From contig JAIOOS010000022.1 of assembly GCA_021414305.1 (NCBI GenBank), positions 1 through 64,000 of the forward strand: a stretch of 64,000 nt of DNA. Direction: 5' to 3'. This DNA is from Burkholderiales bacterium (GTDB lineage: Bacteria; Pseudomonadota; Gammaproteobacteria; Burkholderiales; Burkholderiaceae_C). The notes beneath the pieces are model-generated. The model did not search any database and was not told where the DNA came from. It saw only the letters and a program-made list of their open reading frames with translations. Shown one piece after another: positions 37,926 through 47,558 of the stretch (positions are counted from its first letter, which is position 1; each line of letters opens with the position of its first letter). The position numbers and the translations under genes were made by a program.

Positions 37926-39209
37926 TCAGCCCTTGCCGGCGCGTGCCCGCGCCACGTCGAGCGCCGAGACCGGCGCGGCGCGGTTGCCCCAGGAGGCGCG
38001 CACGAAGCTGAGCAGCTCGGCGACCTCGGCATCCTGCAGCGCCGGCGCGAACGGCGGCATGCCGAACGGCCGCGGGTTGCCGGCGGTGCTCGGCGGAAAA
38101 CCGCCTTCGAGGACGACGTGCACGAGATTGGCGGTGGAGCGCATCGTCACCGCCCGGCTGCCGGCCAGCGCCGGATAAGCGCCCGGCACGCCCTCGCCGC
38201 GCTCGCCGTGGCAGTCGACGCAATGGTCCTTGTACAGGCTGGCGCCGCGCGCGCTCGGCGTCTGCGCCGCAACCGGCGCGGGGTCGGGCTCGTCGGGCGC
38301 GGGCAGCGCCTGCAGGTAGGCGGCCATCGCCGACAGGTCGGCGTCGCTCAGGTACTGCGTGCCGTTGGCCACGACCTCGCTCATCGGCCCCATCACGAAG
38401 CCTCGCGGCGAGATCCCGGTCTTCAGGAGCTGGATCACCTCGCCCTTCGGCCAGCCGGCAACGCTCGCCTCGCGCGGCGAGGCGAGCGAAGGCGCGTACC
38501 AGTTCTGCACCGGGATCAGGCCACCCTGCAGGTCGAGCGTGCCGCGGGTCGCGCCGAGCGCGTTGCGCGCCGAGTGGCAGGCGTTGCAGTGGCCGAGGCC
38601 CTCGACCAGGTAGGCGCCGCGGTTCCATTCGGCGGATCGGGCCGGATCGTCGACATGGACCGCGGGCCGGAAGTAGAGCGCGCGCCAGACCGCCAGCGCC
38701 GCCTGCGTGCCGAAAGGAAAGCCGAGCGTGTGTTCCTTGTTCGCCTGCGCAACCGCCGGCAGGCTCTGCAGGTAGGCGAACATCGCATCGGCGTCGGCGC
38801 GCGCGACCCGGGTGTAGTTCGGATACGGAAACGCCGGGTAGAGCAGCCGCCCGCTCTTCGAGCGGCCATGGTGCAGCGCGCGCCAGAACTCGTCGGCCGA
38901 CCAGCCGCCGAGGCCGGTGGTCGCGTCGGGGGTCAGGTTCGACGAGTAGACGTTGCCGAACGGCGTCTCGATCGCCCGGCCGCCGGCGTATGCCGCACCG
39001 CCGCGCGCCGTATGGCAGCCGACGCAGTCGCCAGCGCGCGTCAGCGCCAGGCCGCGGGCGACGAGCTCGGCGCTGGCCGGCGCGGGCGCTCCGGCGGCGA
39101 CCATCGGCGCTTCGTCGCGCAGGTTGAGCCAGGCGACGAGGCCGGCCAGCGCGATCAGCGCGCCGAGCGCGGCGAGGCCGGCGATGCCGAGGCCGCGGCG
39201 CAGGCTCAT
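37926..39209 (-). CDS. Membrane-anchored tri-haem cytochrome c
   Basis: The protein has 427 residues. One N-terminal membrane helix (about 7-29) is followed by three class I cytochrome c domains with haem sites C62-VGC-H66, C208-NAC-H212 and C330-VDC-H334. This three-domain layout matches the cytochrome subunits of gluconate or alcohol dehydrogenases and similar electron conduits. No dehydrogenase subunit is encoded nearby, so its electron donor is unknown. The start (ATG 39209) overlaps the stop of the upstream di-haem cytochrome gene as ATGA, so the two are coupled. Confidence 0.9.
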   Translation of the reverse strand: MSLRRGLGIAGLAALGALIALAGLVAWLNLRDEAPMVAAGAPAPASAELVARGLALTRAGDCVGCHTARGGAAYAGGRAIETPFGNVYSSNLTPDATTGLGGWSADEFWRALHHGRSKSGRLLYPAFPYPNYTRVARADADAMFAYLQSLPAVAQANKEHTLGFPFGTQAALAVWRALYFRPAVHVDDPARSAEWNRGAYLVEGLGHCNACHSARNALGATRGTLDLQGGLIPVQNWYAPSLASPREASVAGWPKGEVIQLLKTGISPRGFVMGPMSEVVANGTQYLSDADLSAMAAYLQALPAPDEPDPAPVAAQTPSARGASLYKDHCVDCHGERGEGVPGAYPALAGSRAVTMRSTANLVHVVLEGGFPPSTAGNPRPFGMPPFAPALQDAEVAELLSFVRASWGNRAAPVSALDVARARAGKG

Positions 39210-39931
39210 CGCGGCGTGCCGCCGGCCGAAGCGGCGACGCCGCCGCAGGCGATCGGCAGGGCCGCGGCGAACGCCGCCGCGGGCTTGGCCCCCGCCGGAA
39301 CCGGCTGCGCCGCGAGCCACGACGACAGCCGGCCGATCTCTTCGGGCGCGAGCTTGGCCGCGATCGCCGCCATGCAGTCGGGCGTCTGCGCGATGCGCTT
39401 GCCGTTGCGCCAGGCGCCGAGCTGGGCGTTGAGGTAGTCGCGCGGCAGGCCGATCAGGCCGGGCACGAACGGCGCGGTGCCGGTCATCGCCGCGCCGTGG
39501 CAGGCGGTGCACGCGGGCAGGCCGCGCGCCGCGTCGCCCTGCGTGACCAGGCGCTCGGCGAGTGCGCGGTCGGCGGGCGAGATGTCGGCAGCCGCCGCGG
39601 CCGGGTAGGGCAGCTCGAGGCCGGCGAAGTGGGCGGCGATCTCGCGCAGGTAGGCGTCGTTCAGCGGTGCGAGCAGGTCGCTCATCAGCGCGTAGGGCCG
39701 CCGGCCGTCGCGGAAGTTGACGAGCTGGTTGTAGAGATAGCCGGCCGGCTTGCCGGCGATGCGCGGGTAGTAGCCGTCGGCCGCGGCCCGGCCTTCGGGG
39801 CCGTGGCATCCGGTGCAGGCCAGCACGCGCTGCGCCATCGTGTCCTCGAACGGCGCGGCGGCGGTGCGGGCCGGGGCGAACAGCAGCAGCGCGGCAAAGC
39901 CGGCCGCGACCAGCGACGCGCTTCGGATCAC
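39206..39931 (-). CDS. Periplasmic di-haem cytochrome c (cytochrome c4-like)
   Basis: The 241-residue protein has a signal peptide (about 1-26, ending TAAA) and two c-type haem sites, C39-TGC-H43 and C141-TAC-H145, in two similar halves as in cytochrome c4-type proteins (GYYPRIAGKPAGYLYNQL and PGLIGLPRDYLNAQLGAWR). It probably shuttles electrons to or from the tri-haem cytochrome encoded immediately downstream. The GTG start at 39931 overlaps the TGA of the PaiB-type gene. Confidence 0.9.
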   Translation of the reverse strand: MIRSASLVAAGFAALLLFAPARTAAAPFEDTMAQRVLACTGCHGPEGRAAADGYYPRIAGKPAGYLYNQLVNFRDGRRPYALMSDLLAPLNDAYLREIAAHFAGLELPYPAAAAADISPADRALAERLVTQGDAARGLPACTACHGAAMTGTAPFVPGLIGLPRDYLNAQLGAWRNGKRIAQTPDCMAAIAAKLAPEEIGRLSSWLAAQPVPAGAKPAAAFAAALPIACGGVAASAGGTPR

Positions 39932-40596
39932 GCCGCGGTCCCGGCGCCGCGCACCGCCGCGGCCATCGCCGCGGCCTCGTCGCCGGGCCACTGCCCGAGG
40001 GCGGCGGCAACGCCGTCGCGATCGGCGCGCGATCGGTTCTGGCTCACCTTCCACTTGCCGACCAGCGAGCTCAGCGGGATCTCGACGCCGACGATGGCGC
40101 GCAGCATCGACTCGACGTAGTCGCCCGGCGCGTCGGTGACGGCCCAGACCGGGGCGCCGCGGCCGGCCTCGGTCACGGTGCGCGCGCCTTCGTGCAGGTC
40201 GGTCAGGCGACTCACGAACGCGTGCAACCAGTCCCGGTCCTCGATGAAGCGCACCGGGCCGCGGCCCTGCACCACGATGTAGTTCCAGGTCGGCACCGCC
40301 TTGCCGTGCTCGGCCTTGCTCGGATACCAGGCCGGCGAGACATAGCCTTGCGCGCCCTGGAAGACGACGAGCGAGTCGCGGTCCTTGCGCGCCTCCTTCC
40401 ACACCGGGTTGGCGCGGGCGACGTGCGCGCGCAGCACGCCTGGCCCGCCGGCGGGGTCGGGATCGAGGACGAAGGGCACCCCGTTGGCAGCCAGGCCGCT
40501 CGCCCCGTCGGTGACGAGCAGGCCGAATGGATGCTCGCGGATCAGGCGCTGCAGGACCTCGGGGCGGCTCTCGGCGAAGTGGGCTGGCTGGTACAT
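39928..40596 (-). CDS. FMN-binding PaiB-type protein (putative negative regulator)
   Basis: The 222-residue PaiB-like protein has a split-barrel flavin-binding fold: MYQPAHFAESRPEVLQRLI, HPFGLLVTDGASGLAANGVP, QGYVSPAWYPSKAEHGKAVP followed by TWNYIVVQ, and a C-terminal GKWKVSQNRSRAD. Bacillus PaiB is linked to repression of sporulation and protease genes; in proteobacteria the role is poorly known. The gene leads the three-gene unit with the two cytochromes (GTGA and ATGA overlaps), which is an unusual companion set. Confidence 0.9.
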   Translation of the reverse strand: MYQPAHFAESRPEVLQRLIREHPFGLLVTDGASGLAANGVPFVLDPDPAGGPGVLRAHVARANPVWKEARKDRDSLVVFQGAQGYVSPAWYPSKAEHGKAVPTWNYIVVQGRGPVRFIEDRDWLHAFVSRLTDLHEGARTVTEAGRGAPVWAVTDAPGDYVESMLRAIVGVEIPLSSLVGKWKVSQNRSRADRDGVAAALGQWPGDEAAAMAAAVRGAGTAA

Positions 40597-40671
40597 CGGC
40601 GGCTCGACAGAAAAGCCTGATTCTTGCGCGTCTCGGCCGGCGCCGCGGCGGGTCCCGGCGCGTCTTGCGGC

Positions 40672-41838
40672 TCAGGCCGCGACCGGCGACCGCTCGCGCA
40701 TCGAGGCGGAGGCGATCACCGCACCGCCGAGGCAGACCTCGCCGGCGTAGAGCACCGCCGACTGCCCCGGCGTCACCGCCCACTGCGGCGTGTCGAAGGC
40801 GAGCGCGAGCGCGCCGCCCGGGCCGGCGAAGGCGGCGCGGCAGGCGGCGTCGGCCTGGCGATAGCGCGTCTTCGCGGCGCAGGGTCCGGGGGCGGGCGCG
40901 TCGCCCGCGATCCAGCTTGCGTCGTCGGCGACCAGCGCATCGCTCTGCAGCCACGGATGGTCGTGCCCTTGCACGATGTAGAGCGTGTTGGCGGCGAGGT
41001 CCTTCCTCGCCACGAACCAGGGCGCGTGATCGCCGGCGCCGCGCGCCGCGCCGCGCTCCTTCAGGCCGCCGAGGCCGATGCCCTTTCGCTGCCCGAGCGT
41101 GTAGAACGAGAGGCCGACGTGCTCGCCGACCGTGCGGCCGCGGTCGTCCTTCATCGGCCCGGGCGTGTTCGCGAGGTAGCGGTTGAGGAACTCGCGGAAC
41201 GGCCGCTCGCCGATGAAGCAGATGCCGGTCGAGTCCTTCTTCGCCGCGTTCGGCAGGCCGATCTCGGCAGCGATGCGCCGGACCTCGGTCTTCTCCAGCT
41301 CGCCGACCGGGAACAGGGTGCGCGCGAGCTGCGCCTGGCTGAGTCGGTGCAGGAAGTAGCTCTGGTCCTTGCGCCCGTCGAGGCCCTTCAACAGCTCGAA
41401 GCGTCCACCGGCGGCTTCGCGCACCCGGGCGTAGTGGCCGGTCGCGATCTTCTCCGCGCCGAGCCGCACGGCGTGGTCGAGGAAGGCCTTGAACTTGATC
41501 TCGGCGTTGCACAGCACGTCGGGGTTGGGCGTGCGACCGGCCTGGTACTCGCGCAGGAACTCGGCGAAGACGCGGTCGCGGTACTCGGCGGCGAAGTTGA
41601 CGTGCTCGATCTCGATGCCGAGCACGTCGGCCACGCTCGCCGCGTCGAGGAAGTCCTGGCGCGACGAGCAGTACTCATCGTCGTCGTCGTCCTCCCAGTT
41701 CTTCATGAAGATGCCGACCACCTCGTGCCCGGCGCGCTTGAGCAGCCACGCGGTCACCGCCGAATCGACGCCGCCGGAGAGGCCGACGACGATGCGCTGC
41801 TTGCGGGGGGAGGGGCCGGCGTCCATGGGGGCTGGCAT
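40672..41838 (-). CDS. mnmA: tRNA 2-thiouridine(34) synthase MnmA
   Basis: The 388-residue enzyme thiolates U34 of tRNA-Lys, -Glu and -Gln using ATP and sulfur relayed from IscS. The PP-loop SGGVDS is at 21-26, catalytic Cys110 lies in [10 protein letters not shown], and the partner Cys207 lies in [12 protein letters not shown]. The central D/E-rich loop [13 protein letters not shown] is typical. ATG 41838 was used; ATG 41826, four residues later, is equally plausible. It lies directly downstream of a Nudix gene, as mnmA does next to nudJ in E. coli. Confidence 0.97.
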   Translation of the reverse strand: MPAPMDAGPSPRKQRIVVGLSGGVDSAVTAWLLKRAGHEVVGIFMKNWEDDDDDEYCSSRQDFLDAASVADVLGIEIEHVNFAAEYRDRVFAEFLREYQAGRTPNPDVLCNAEIKFKAFLDHAVRLGAEKIATGHYARVREAAGGRFELLKGLDGRKDQSYFLHRLSQAQLARTLFPVGELEKTEVRRIAAEIGLPNAAKKDSTGICFIGERPFREFLNRYLANTPGPMKDDRGRTVGEHVGLSFYTLGQRKGIGLGGLKERGAARGAGDHAPWFVARKDLAANTLYIVQGHDHPWLQSDALVADDASWIAGDAPAPGPCAAKTRYRQADAACRAAFAGPGGALALAFDTPQWAVTPGQSAVLYAGEVCLGGAVIASASMRERSPVAA

Positions 41839-41867
41839 GGTAGCGGCGCGCGCCGGCCGCCGTGCCG

Positions 41868-42371
41868 CTAGGGGAAAGCGCCCCGGAGCACGCCCGGGTC
41901 GGTGAAGACGATGTCGAGCGGGTGGCGGCGGCCGGCGGCGGCGTCCTCGATGCAGCGCAGCACCAGCGGGCTGCGGTGCCGCTCGCGGCTGGCGCGCAGC
42001 TCTTCGAGCGTCATCCAGAGCGTGCCGACGATGCCCTCGTCGAGGCGGCGCGCCGGATCGGCCTCGGCCACGGCGCCGACATAGGCCAGGCGCAGGTAGG
42101 TCACGTCGGCGCCGCCGGGAACGGCCACGCTCCGCGTCAGGTAGACGCCGACGAAGGCCTGGGGCGTGAACACGCGCGCGGTCTCCTCGAGCGCTTCACG
42201 CACCACCGCCTGCTCGGGCGATTCGCCCGGGTCGAGGTGGCCGGCCGGGTTGTTGAGGCGAAGGCCGGCGGGCGTTTCCTCCTCGACCAGCAGGTACTCG
42301 TCCTCGCCGTCGGTGCGGCGACGGGCGGCGATCGCGGCCACCGTGACGCTCGGTTTCCAGCGCTCGTTCAT
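41868..42371 (-). CDS. Nudix hydrolase (NudJ-like)
   Basis: The 167-residue protein has a complete Nudix box ([21 protein letters not shown]-x5-E-x7-RE-x2-EE). Surrounding features fit the NudJ/phosphatase group: N-terminal [13 protein letters not shown] and a central [10 protein letters not shown] loop. NudJ hydrolyses thiamine pyrophosphates and nucleoside di- and triphosphates. The E. coli gene order nudJ-mnmA is the same as here, which supports the assignment. It ends 29 bases before mnmA. Confidence 0.9.
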   Translation of the reverse strand: MNERWKPSVTVAAIAARRRTDGEDEYLLVEEETPAGLRLNNPAGHLDPGESPEQAVVREALEETARVFTPQAFVGVYLTRSVAVPGGADVTYLRLAYVGAVAEADPARRLDEGIVGTLWMTLEELRASRERHRSPLVLRCIEDAAAGRRHPLDIVFTDPGVLRGAFP

Positions 42372-42447
42372 CCGGGAATGCTAGTCCGCGACGGCGCCGG
42401 CCTTCTTGTAAGCTCGCACGATTGCCGGTGGCGGAGGAGAGCAGAAC

Positions 42448-43578
42448 ATGTTGATCGGTGTGCCGCGAGAAACGGCGCCCGGCGAGACGCGCGTCGCCGT
42501 CACGCCGGAGACGGCGAAGAAGCTGAAGGCGCAGGGCAGCACGGTGCGGGTCGAGACCGGCGCGGGCGTCGCCGCTAGCGTCACCGATGCGGCCTACGCT
42601 GCCGCCGGCGCGGAGATCGTCGACCGGGCCGCGGCGCTGGGCAGCGAGCTCGTCCTCAAGGTCCGTTCGCCGAACGCGGAAGAGCTGGCTCTGATGAAGA
42701 GCGGCGCCAACCTCGTCGGCATGCTCAACCCGTTCGACCGGGCCGGGCTCGAGGCCCTGGCCGCCGCCGGCCTGACCAGCTTCGCCCTCGAGGCGGCACC
42801 CCGCACCACGCGGGCGCAGAGCATGGACGTGCTGTCGAGCCAGGCCAACATCGCCGGCTACAAGGCGGTGATGATCGCCGCCGACAAGTACCAGCGCTTC
42901 TTCCCGATGCTGATGACCGCGGCCGGCACGGTGAAGGCGGCGCGTGTCGTCATCCTCGGCGTCGGCGTCGCCGGCCTGCAGGCGATCGCCACCGCCAAGC
43001 GGCTCGGCGCGGTGATCGAGGCGAGCGACGTGCGGCCGAGCGTCAAGGAGCAGGTCGAGTCGCTCGGCGGCAAGTTCATCGACGTGTCCTACGACACGCC
43101 CGAGGAGAAGGCGGCGGCCGAAGGCGTCGGCGGCTACGCCAAGGCGATGCCGCAGAGCTGGCTAGACCGGCAGAAGATCGAGGTCGCCAAGCGCGTGGCC
43201 GCCGCCGACGTCGTCATCTCCACCGCGCTGATCCCCGGCCGCGCCGCGCCGGTGCTGATCACCGAGGAGATGGTGAAGAGCATGAAGCCCGGCTCGGTGA
43301 TCGTCGACATCGCCGCCGGCAAGGGGCCCGAGGGCAAGGGCGGCAACTGCCCGCTCAGCGTCGCCGACCAGACCGTGGTCGCGCACGGCGTGACCATCGT
43401 CGGCGAAACCAACCTCGCCGCGCTGGTGGGCGCCGACGCGTCCTCGCTCTATGCGCGCAACGTGCTCGACTTCCTCAAGCTCGTGTTGAGCAAGGAAGGC
43501 ACGTTCTCCGTGCCGATGGAAGACGACATCGTCGCCGCCTGCCTGATGACGCAGGGCGGCGAGGTCAAGCGCAAGTAG
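42448..43578 (+). CDS. pntAA: NAD(P) transhydrogenase subunit alpha part 1 (NAD(H)-binding domain I)
   Basis: This 376-residue cytosolic protein is the domain I portion of PntA, encoded separately as in Rhodospirillum. It is close to alanine dehydrogenase: MLIGVPRETAPGETRVAVTP, then VILGVGVAGLQAIATAKRLG for NAD binding. It has an intact TRAQSMDVLSSQANIAGYKA segment and mobile-loop region (KEQVESLGGKF). With PntAB and PntB it couples hydride transfer from NADH to NADP+ to proton flow. GGAGGAGAG precedes the ATG. Confidence 0.96.
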   Translation: MLIGVPRETAPGETRVAVTPETAKKLKAQGSTVRVETGAGVAASVTDAAYAAAGAEIVDRAAALGSELVLKVRSPNAEELALMKSGANLVGMLNPFDRAGLEALAAAGLTSFALEAAPRTTRAQSMDVLSSQANIAGYKAVMIAADKYQRFFPMLMTAAGTVKAARVVILGVGVAGLQAIATAKRLGAVIEASDVRPSVKEQVESLGGKFIDVSYDTPEEKAAAEGVGGYAKAMPQSWLDRQKIEVAKRVAAADVVISTALIPGRAAPVLITEEMVKSMKPGSVIVDIAAGKGPEGKGGNCPLSVADQTVVAHGVTIVGETNLAALVGADASSLYARNVLDFLKLVLSKEGTFSVPMEDDIVAACLMTQGGEVKRK

Positions 43579-43604
43579 CCAACCGAATCCGAAGAGGCCC
43601 AGCC

Positions 43605-43934
43605 ATGGACGTCGTCTCCCACACCGTCATCAACCTGATCATCTTCGTGCTCGCGATCTACGTCGGCTACCACGTCGTCTGGACCGTGACGCCGGCGCTG
43701 CACACGCCGCTGATGGCGGTGACCAACGCGGTCTCGGCGATCGTCATCGTCGGCGCGATGCTCGCCGCCGCGCTGACCGAGACCCCGCTCGGCAAGACCA
43801 TGGGCGTGCTCGCGGTCGCGCTGGCGGCGGTGAACGTGTTCGGCGGCTTCCTGGTGACGCGGCGAATGCTCGAGATGTTCAAGAAGAAGGAGAAGAAGGC
43901 CCTGCCGGCGCCCGCGGAGGGCGCGCCGAAATGA
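43605..43934 (+). CDS. pntAB: NAD(P) transhydrogenase subunit alpha part 2 (membrane domain)
   Basis: The 109-residue protein has three membrane helices (about 10-28, 37-58 and 63-83), including the conserved [20 protein letters not shown] segment, and ends with a basic KKKEKK tail. It supplies the alpha part of the proton-conducting domain II. It starts 26 bases after pntAA and overlaps pntB by four bases (ATGA). Confidence 0.96.
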   Translation: MDVVSHTVINLIIFVLAIYVGYHVVWTVTPALHTPLMAVTNAVSAIVIVGAMLAAALTETPLGKTMGVLAVALAAVNVFGGFLVTRRMLEMFKKKEKKALPAPAEGAPK

Positions 43935-45339
43935 GCCTCGACTTCGCCACCCTGCTGTACCTGATCGCCAGCGTCTGCTTCATCCAGGCGCTGAAGGGCC
44001 TCAGCCACCCCACGACCTCGATCCGCGGCAACATCTTCGGCATGACCGGCATGGCGATCGCCGTGCTGACCACGGGCGCCCTGATCGTCAGGCTGTTCGA
44101 GTCGTCGGGCATCTCGCCGGCGATCGGCCTCGGCTGGATCCTGCTCGGCCTGGTGGTCGGCGGCGGCTACGGCGCCTGGCGGGCGAAGACGGTCGAGATG
44201 ACCGCGATGCCCGAGCTGGTCGCGTTCTTCCACAGCATGATCGGCATGGCCGCGGTGTTCATCGCCGTCGCCGCCGCGGTCGAGCCCTACGCCTTCGGCA
44301 TCGTCGCCAAGCCGGCGGCGGGCGGCGCGATCCCGCCCATTCCCACCGGCAACCGGCTCGAGCTGATCCTCGGTGCGGCGATCGGCGCGATCACCTTCAG
44401 CGGCTCGGTCATCGCCTGGGGCAAGCTTTCCGGAAAGTCGAAGATCCGCGTCTTCAAGGGCGCGCCGGTCACCTTCGCCGGCCAGCACTGGCTGAACCTG
44501 GTGCTGGCGATCGTGATGCTCGCCCTCATCGTCGGCTACACGCTGACCGAGAGCCGCATCGACTTCTACGCCGTGCTGGCGATCGCCTTCGTGCTCGGCG
44601 TGCTGATCATCATCCCGATCGGCGGCGCCGACATGCCGGTGGTGGTGTCGATGCTCAACAGCTACTCGGGCTGGGCGCCGGCTCGCTGGTCGGCAGCTCG
44701 GGCGCGATCCTGAGCTACATCATGTGCAAGGCGATGAACCGCTCGTTCTTCAACGTCATCCTCGGCGGATTCGGCGGCGAAGGCGGACCGGTGGCGGGCG
44801 CCGCCGCCGAGCAGCGACCGGTCAAGAGCGGAAGCGCCGACGACGCCGCCTTCGTCCTCGGCAACGCCGAGACCGTGGTCATCGTCCCGGGCTACGGCCT
44901 CGCGGTGGCGCGCGCCCAGCACGCGGTCAAGGAGCTCGCCGCCAAGCTCACCGCCAAGGGCGTGAGCGTGAAGTACGCGATCCATCCGGTGGCCGGCCGC
45001 ATGCCGGGGCACATGAACGTGCTGCTCGCCGAGGCCGAGGTGCCGTACGACCAGGTGTTCGAGATGGAAGACATCAACGGCGAGTTCGGCCAGGTCGACG
45101 TCGCCGTGATCCTCGGCGCCAACGACGTGGTGAACCCCGCCGCGCACACCAAGGGCAGCCCGATCTACGGCATGCCGATCCTCGAGGCCTACAAGGCGAA
45201 GACCGTCATCGTCAACAAGCGCTCGATGGCGGCGGGCTACGCCGGCCTCGACAACGAGCTGTTCTACATGGACAAGACGATGATGGTCTTCGGCGACGCC
45301 AAGAAGGTCGTCGAGGACATGGTCAAGGCGATCGAGTGA
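43931..45339 (+). pseudogene. pntB: NAD(P) transhydrogenase subunit beta, interrupted by an internal deletion/frameshift
   Basis: Two adjoining frames together make a nearly complete PntB. The first (43931-44713) encodes the membrane helices up to [12 protein letters not shown], then turns into an unrelated tail ([12 protein letters not shown]) and stops. The second frame is recognisable from about 44680 ([17 protein letters not shown]), with ATG 44722, and runs to 45339 with the whole NADP(H) domain III ([46 protein letters not shown]). In intact PntB about 16 residues separate SGW(A) and GALVGSSG, as I recall the family. Here only five bases separate the Trp codon from this Gly, so roughly 46 bases appear lost, enough to shift the frame and remove part of a helix. 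It is either a true null allele or an assembly error. Confidence 0.85.
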
Positions 45340-45361
45340 GCTGACTCGACGGCCGGCGGCT

Positions 45362-46072
45362 TCAGCCGGTCGACGCCAGCCAGTCGGCGAGGATGCGGCT
45401 CACCGCCTCGGGCTGCTCGATCGTCGAGAGGTGGCCGCACTCCGGAACGACCTCGAGCCGCGACCCGGCCAGGCAGGCGGCCATCGCCTCGTGGCCGGCG
45501 ATGGGCGTCACCGCGTCCTGCTCGCCGCAGAGCACCAGCGCCGGCAGACGCAGGCGTTCCAGATCGGCGTGCGAGTCGGGGCGGGCGAGCATCGCCCGCT
45601 GCTGGTTGCGCTGTCCGCGCGCACCGACGCTCTTCGCCATGTCGGCCATCAGCGCCACCAGGTCGGCGCGGGCGGCGTGCGCCGGCAGCAGCCAGCGGCC
45701 GGGCAGCTCGGGGATGAGCGCCTCGATGCCGCCGGCGCGAACCTTCTCGATGTCGGCCTGGCGGCCGGCGCGCTGCGACTCGGCGTCGGCGCTGGCCCGC
45801 GTGTCGAGCAGCGCCAGCCGCTCGAGCCGTCCGGGCTGCTGGCGAACCACCTCGAAGGCGACGTAGCCGCCGAGCGAGAGGCCGACCAGGCTGAATCGGG
45901 GCGGCGTGCCGGCGAGCAGCTTTCCCGCCATGCCGGCCAGCGTGTCGTCGTCGCGAAAGACGAAGACGCGGCAGTCGAACGCATCGCCGAGCGCCGCGAG
46001 CTGCGGCGCGTAGAGGCGCTCGTCGGTGAGGTGGGCGCAGGCGAACGCGAGGCAGGGGCGCGTGCTGCTCAT
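45362..46072 (-). CDS. Alpha/beta hydrolase
   Basis: The protein has 236 residues with the nucleophile elbow G-L-S66-L-G-G, an acid residue in CGEQDAVTP and the catalytic His in PECGHLSTIEQPE. The N-terminus (CLAFACAHLTDERLYAPQL) resembles small esterase or haloalkane-type hydrolases. Its start overlaps the stop of the upstream amidase gene (ATGA), so the two are translated together and may act on related substrates. No pathway can be named. Confidence 0.85.
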   Translation of the reverse strand: MSSTRPCLAFACAHLTDERLYAPQLAALGDAFDCRVFVFRDDDTLAGMAGKLLAGTPPRFSLVGLSLGGYVAFEVVRQQPGRLERLALLDTRASADAESQRAGRQADIEKVRAGGIEALIPELPGRWLLPAHAARADLVALMADMAKSVGARGQRNQQRAMLARPDSHADLERLRLPALVLCGEQDAVTPIAGHEAMAACLAGSRLEVVPECGHLSTIEQPEAVSRILADWLASTG

Positions 46073-47490
46073 GCGCTCGCGAACCGCAGCGGTGGCCGCG
46101 CGATCGGCCGCACCGTCTCGTAGGCGCGCGCGGCGCGCAGCACGAGGGCGTCGCCGAACATCGGCCCGACGAGCTGCAGGCCGATCGGCAGGCCGTCCTT
46201 CGTCAGCCCGCAGGGAATGGTGCAGGCCGGCTGCTGGCTCAGGTTGAACGGATAGCTGAAAGGCGTCCAGCCGAGCATCGCCGCGGGGTCCATCGGCGTG
46301 TGACCGGCCGGGCGGGCGTCGAAGGCGGGCACGGCGAGCGTCGGCGTCGCGATCAGGTCGAAGCGCTGCATGAACTGGCGCAGATGCGAGCCGAGCTCGA
46401 TCCGGCGCATCGTCAGCCGGTGCAGGTCGAGCACGCTGTAGCGGGCGCCGAGCTCGGCCTGGGCGCGAAAGTCGGGATCCACGAGCTTCTGCTGTTCTGC
46501 CGTGAGAGCGCTGAAGATCGCCGCGACGCCAGCGAACCAGAGGCCGGTGGAGATCTCGAGCGGATCATGGAAACCCGGGTCGGTCGCCTCGACATGCGCA
46601 CCGAGCGCCTCCAGCTCGCGCACCGCGGCGGCGACCGCGGCGGCGACTTCCGGATGCACGTTCTTCGCATAGCCGAGCGTCGGCGAGAAGGCGATGCGCA
46701 GGCCCTTCACGCCGTCGTCCAGCCCTCTTAGGTAGTCGCAGTCGTCGTACGGCAGCGAGGTCCAGTCGCGCGCGTCGGGGCGCTTCAGCACGTTCAGCAT
46801 GAGCGCCGCGTCCGCGACGCTCATGCTGTGCGGCCCGAGGTGTGCCACCGAGCCCATGGGCGAGAGTGGATACGCGGGTACGCGGCCGAAGCTCGGCTTC
46901 AGGCCGAAGTTGCCGCAAAAGCCCGCCGGGATGCGCACGCTGCCGGCGCCGTCGGTGCCGACCGAAAGCGGGCCCATGCCCGAGGCGACCGCGGCGGCGG
47001 TGCCGCCGGAGGAGCCGCCCGAGGTCTTCTGCGGATTCCACGGATTGCGGGTGATGCCGGTGAGCGGCGAGTTGGTCTCGCCCTTGCAGCCGAACTCGGG
47101 CGTCGTCGTCTTGCCCAGGATCAGCGCGCCGGCCTCGCGCAGCCGCGCCGACGCGGGCGCGTCGACGTCCCAGGCCTGCTTCGGATCGACGGTGCGCGAG
47201 CCGCGCAAGGTGGGCCAGCCCTTGGCGAGGATCAGGTCCTTGACCGAGACCGGAACGCCGTCGAGGTCGCCCGCCGGCGCGCCGCGGCGCCAGCGCGCTT
47301 CGCTCTCCCTCGCCGCCGCCAGCAGCGCGTCTTCCGGGGCGCGAAAGCAGAACGCGTTCAGGACCGGGTCGAGCCGCTCGATGCGGGCGAGCGCGGCGCG
47401 GGTCGCGTCGAGCGGCGACGCCCTGCCGCTGCGATACAGGGCCAGCAGATCGAGCGCGCTGCAGTCGGCGAGGTCGGTGGCTGTTGTCAT
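46069..47490 (-). CDS. Amidase (amidase signature family)
   Basis: The 473-residue protein contains the Ser-Ser-Lys catalytic triad of the amidase signature family: K84 (VSVKDL), S160 (TSGGSSGGTA) and nucleophile S184 (GTDGAGSVRIPAG). These enzymes hydrolyse amide bonds in a wide range of small molecules; GatA also belongs here, but no gatB or gatC is adjacent and the sequence looks like a catabolic amidase. The start at 47490 was taken because upstream frame content is non-coding. It is coupled to the alpha/beta hydrolase downstream. Confidence 0.92.
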   Translation of the reverse strand: MTTATDLADCSALDLLALYRSGRASPLDATRAALARIERLDPVLNAFCFRAPEDALLAAARESEARWRRGAPAGDLDGVPVSVKDLILAKGWPTLRGSRTVDPKQAWDVDAPASARLREAGALILGKTTTPEFGCKGETNSPLTGITRNPWNPQKTSGGSSGGTAAAVASGMGPLSVGTDGAGSVRIPAGFCGNFGLKPSFGRVPAYPLSPMGSVAHLGPHSMSVADAALMLNVLKRPDARDWTSLPYDDCDYLRGLDDGVKGLRIAFSPTLGYAKNVHPEVAAAVAAAVRELEALGAHVEATDPGFHDPLEISTGLWFAGVAAIFSALTAEQQKLVDPDFRAQAELGARYSVLDLHRLTMRRIELGSHLRQFMQRFDLIATPTLAVPAFDARPAGHTPMDPAAMLGWTPFSYPFNLSQQPACTIPCGLTKDGLPIGLQLVGPMFGDALVLRAARAYETVRPIARPPLRFASA

Positions 47491-47558
47491 CGGACGCCCC
47501 GGATCGCGAGCGACCGGCTCGCGTTCGCCGGATTGTGATCCGGCCCGCGCGCCGTGCC

